A program made the position numbers and the translations under genes. A stretch of DNA of 6,308 nt from contig JAFNVD010000167.1 of the NCBI GenBank assembly GCA_017383785.1, forward strand, positions 1-6,308, in the 5' to 3' direction. The DNA is from Peptococcaceae bacterium (GTDB taxonomy: Bacteria; Bacillota; Peptococcia; Peptococcales; Peptococcaceae). Below, piece after piece: positions 5,287 to 6,308 of this stretch (the stretch's first letter is position 1; the number at the start of each line of letters is the position of its first letter). The notes below the pieces were generated by a model, which had not been told where the DNA came from, did no database searches, and saw only the letters and a list, made by a program, of their open reading frames with translations.

Positions 5287-6308
5287 GTGTCTGGAAAATC
5301 ATTTGTGAAAGGTGCAGTAGTGCTCAGTGTGGCCGGGATTATGGCCAAATGCTTAGGGGCGCTGTATCGTATACCATTTGCTCGTATTGCATCTGATGAA
5401 TGTGGAGCAATTTATGCATTGGTGTATCCAATCTATAATTTACTATTAGCCTTGTCAACAGCAGGGATTCCGTTGGCAATTTCTAAGTTGGTAGCAGAGT
5501 ATGAAGAACAAGGCAAGTCCGGTATGAGCTTGCGCATTTTGAAACTTTCGTTATTACTGTTGGCTTCGATTGGGATTGTAGTAGCAGTGGCATTATTTAT
5601 CAGTGCGGATTGGATTGCAACCACTGTATGGGAAGTGCCGGGTGCAGCAATCAGTATTCGTGTTATTACACCGGCTATGATTTTCACTTGCATCCAGGCA
5701 GTATTTCGCGGCTACTTCCAAGGGATGCAGCAAATGGTGCCGACCGCATTGTCACAAATTACTGAGCAGTTTGTACGTGTAACGGTAATCTTTGCGGCAC
5801 TGTTTTTGTTGATGCCATATGGGGATGAAGTGACCGCAGCCGGAGCTACTTTTGGTGCTACGGTCGGCAGTGGTATGGCATTGGCATTGATGCTCACAAT
5901 TTTCTTTTTATATCGTAAAAAACAAAAAAACAATCCGCTTTGGATTTCTAGAATGGATGATTTGGCGGAAAGCATCAGTAACAGTCAGGTGCTGAAAAAA
6001 GTTGTTGCATTAGCTATTCCTATCGCTATTGGCAGTCTAGTATTGCCTGTGATGCAATCTATTGATTCTATTTTGGTATTATCGCGTTTGCAGGCCGGAG
6101 GTTTATCTTTAGATACTTCTCTTGTAGAGTTTAATTATTTAGGAAACTGTGTACAGCCGATTATCAATCTGCCGTTTATGATAACTACAGCGGTAGCGGC
6201 AAGCTTGGTGCCTAATATTTCCGAAGCTTTGGCTATGGGGCAGAATGAAAAAGTACGTGTTACTTTTGCTAATGCGATGCAGTTGGCAATCTTGATTGTA
6301 CTGCCGGC
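5287..6308 (+). CDS. SpoVB/MurJ-like lipid-linked oligosaccharide flippase, partial (C-terminus beyond the right edge)
   Basis: Polytopic membrane protein of the MOP exporter superfamily, polysaccharide-synthase/SpoVB branch, expected to flip a lipid-linked cell-wall or surface-polysaccharide precursor across the inner membrane. 340 codons are open to the window edge; full-length relatives have about 500-550 residues. SpoVB-like features are KGAVVLSVAGIMAKCLGALYRIP (8-30), YPIYNLLLALSTAGIPLAISKLVAEY (47-72) and the conserved FRGYFQGMQQMVPTALSQITEQFVRV (140-165). Membrane segments lie at roughly 8-26, 46-66, 84-105, 121-140, 160-177, 184-208, 236-255 and 284-307, with a charged cytoplasmic linker (209-238) separating the two halves as in this fold. 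It is transcribed divergently from the transporter operon. Codon use favours TTG, TTA and ATT, unlike guaB and the binding-protein gene, fitting modest expression. Whether it acts in peptidoglycan (MurJ-like), spore cortex or capsule synthesis cannot be told from sequence alone, so no symbol is given. Confidence 0.9.
   Translation, partial: MSGKSFVKGAVVLSVAGIMAKCLGALYRIPFARIASDECGAIYALVYPIYNLLLALSTAGIPLAISKLVAEYEEQGKSGMSLRILKLSLLLLASIGIVVAVALFISADWIATTVWEVPGAAISIRVITPAMIFTCIQAVFRGYFQGMQQMVPTALSQITEQFVRVTVIFAALFLLMPYGDEVTAAGATFGATVGSGMALALMLTIFFLYRKKQKNNPLWISRMDDLAESISNSQVLKKVVALAIPIAIGSLVLPVMQSIDSILVLSRLQAGGLSLDTSLVEFNYLGNCVQPIINLPFMITTAVAASLVPNISEALAMGQNEKVRVTFANAMQLAILIVLP

Noticed and set aside
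4893..5348. Open frame of 151 codons on the minus strand spanning the divergent intergenic region
   Set aside because: It overlaps the start of both flanking genes, crosses both promoters, and its product resembles no family; its internal ATG at the TRAP leader lies only 2 nt from the Shine-Dalgarno sequence.
5433..5975. Two open frames on the minus strand opposite the flippase gene
   Set aside because: They are complementary-strand shadows of a gene with strong SpoVB-like motifs.

Overview
The window is ordinary bacterial chromosome with tight intergenic spacing, moderate base composition, good Shine-Dalgarno sequences and sigma-A/sigma-70 type promoters. The Clostridia/protist-type IMP dehydrogenase, the SpoVB-like flippase and the TAXI-type TRAP transporter together point to an anaerobic Firmicute. 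A gut member of the Negativicutes is my best guess, but this rests on recalled family resemblance, not on a search.

Layout. (1) Positions 1-1190, minus strand: the first 396 codons of guaB (IMP dehydrogenase), cut by the left edge, with its own promoter at 1286-1314 and a short structured leader. (2) 1371-1401: an intrinsic terminator that closes the next unit. (3) 1420-4993, minus strand: a three-gene operon encoding, in transcription order, a TAXI-family lipoprotein solute-binding protein, a DUF1850 membrane-anchored protein and a fused DctQM (4TM/12TM) TRAP permease. The gene gaps are 29 and 44 bp, and the operon is driven by a promoter at about 5064-5092. An AT-rich hairpin lies across the stop codon of the binding-protein gene. 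(4) 4994-5286: a 293-bp divergent intergenic region with a near-palindromic operator candidate over the transporter -35 box, leader hairpins on both sides, and two short word-pairs shared by the two leaders. (5) 5287 to the right edge, plus strand: the first 340 codons of a SpoVB/MurJ-like lipid-linked oligosaccharide flippase.

How they work together: the binding protein captures a small organic anion at the cell surface and hands it to the fused permease, which imports it using an ion gradient. DUF1850 is a conserved companion of TAXI systems with no established role. GuaB (guanine nucleotide synthesis) and the flippase (cell-envelope precursor export) are housekeeping neighbours with no evident mechanistic link to the transporter. 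No mobile element, CRISPR array, tRNA, rRNA or clearly novel system is visible. The points most worth a second look are the small regulatory structures in the intergenic regions and the missing ribosome-binding site of the DUF1850 gene.
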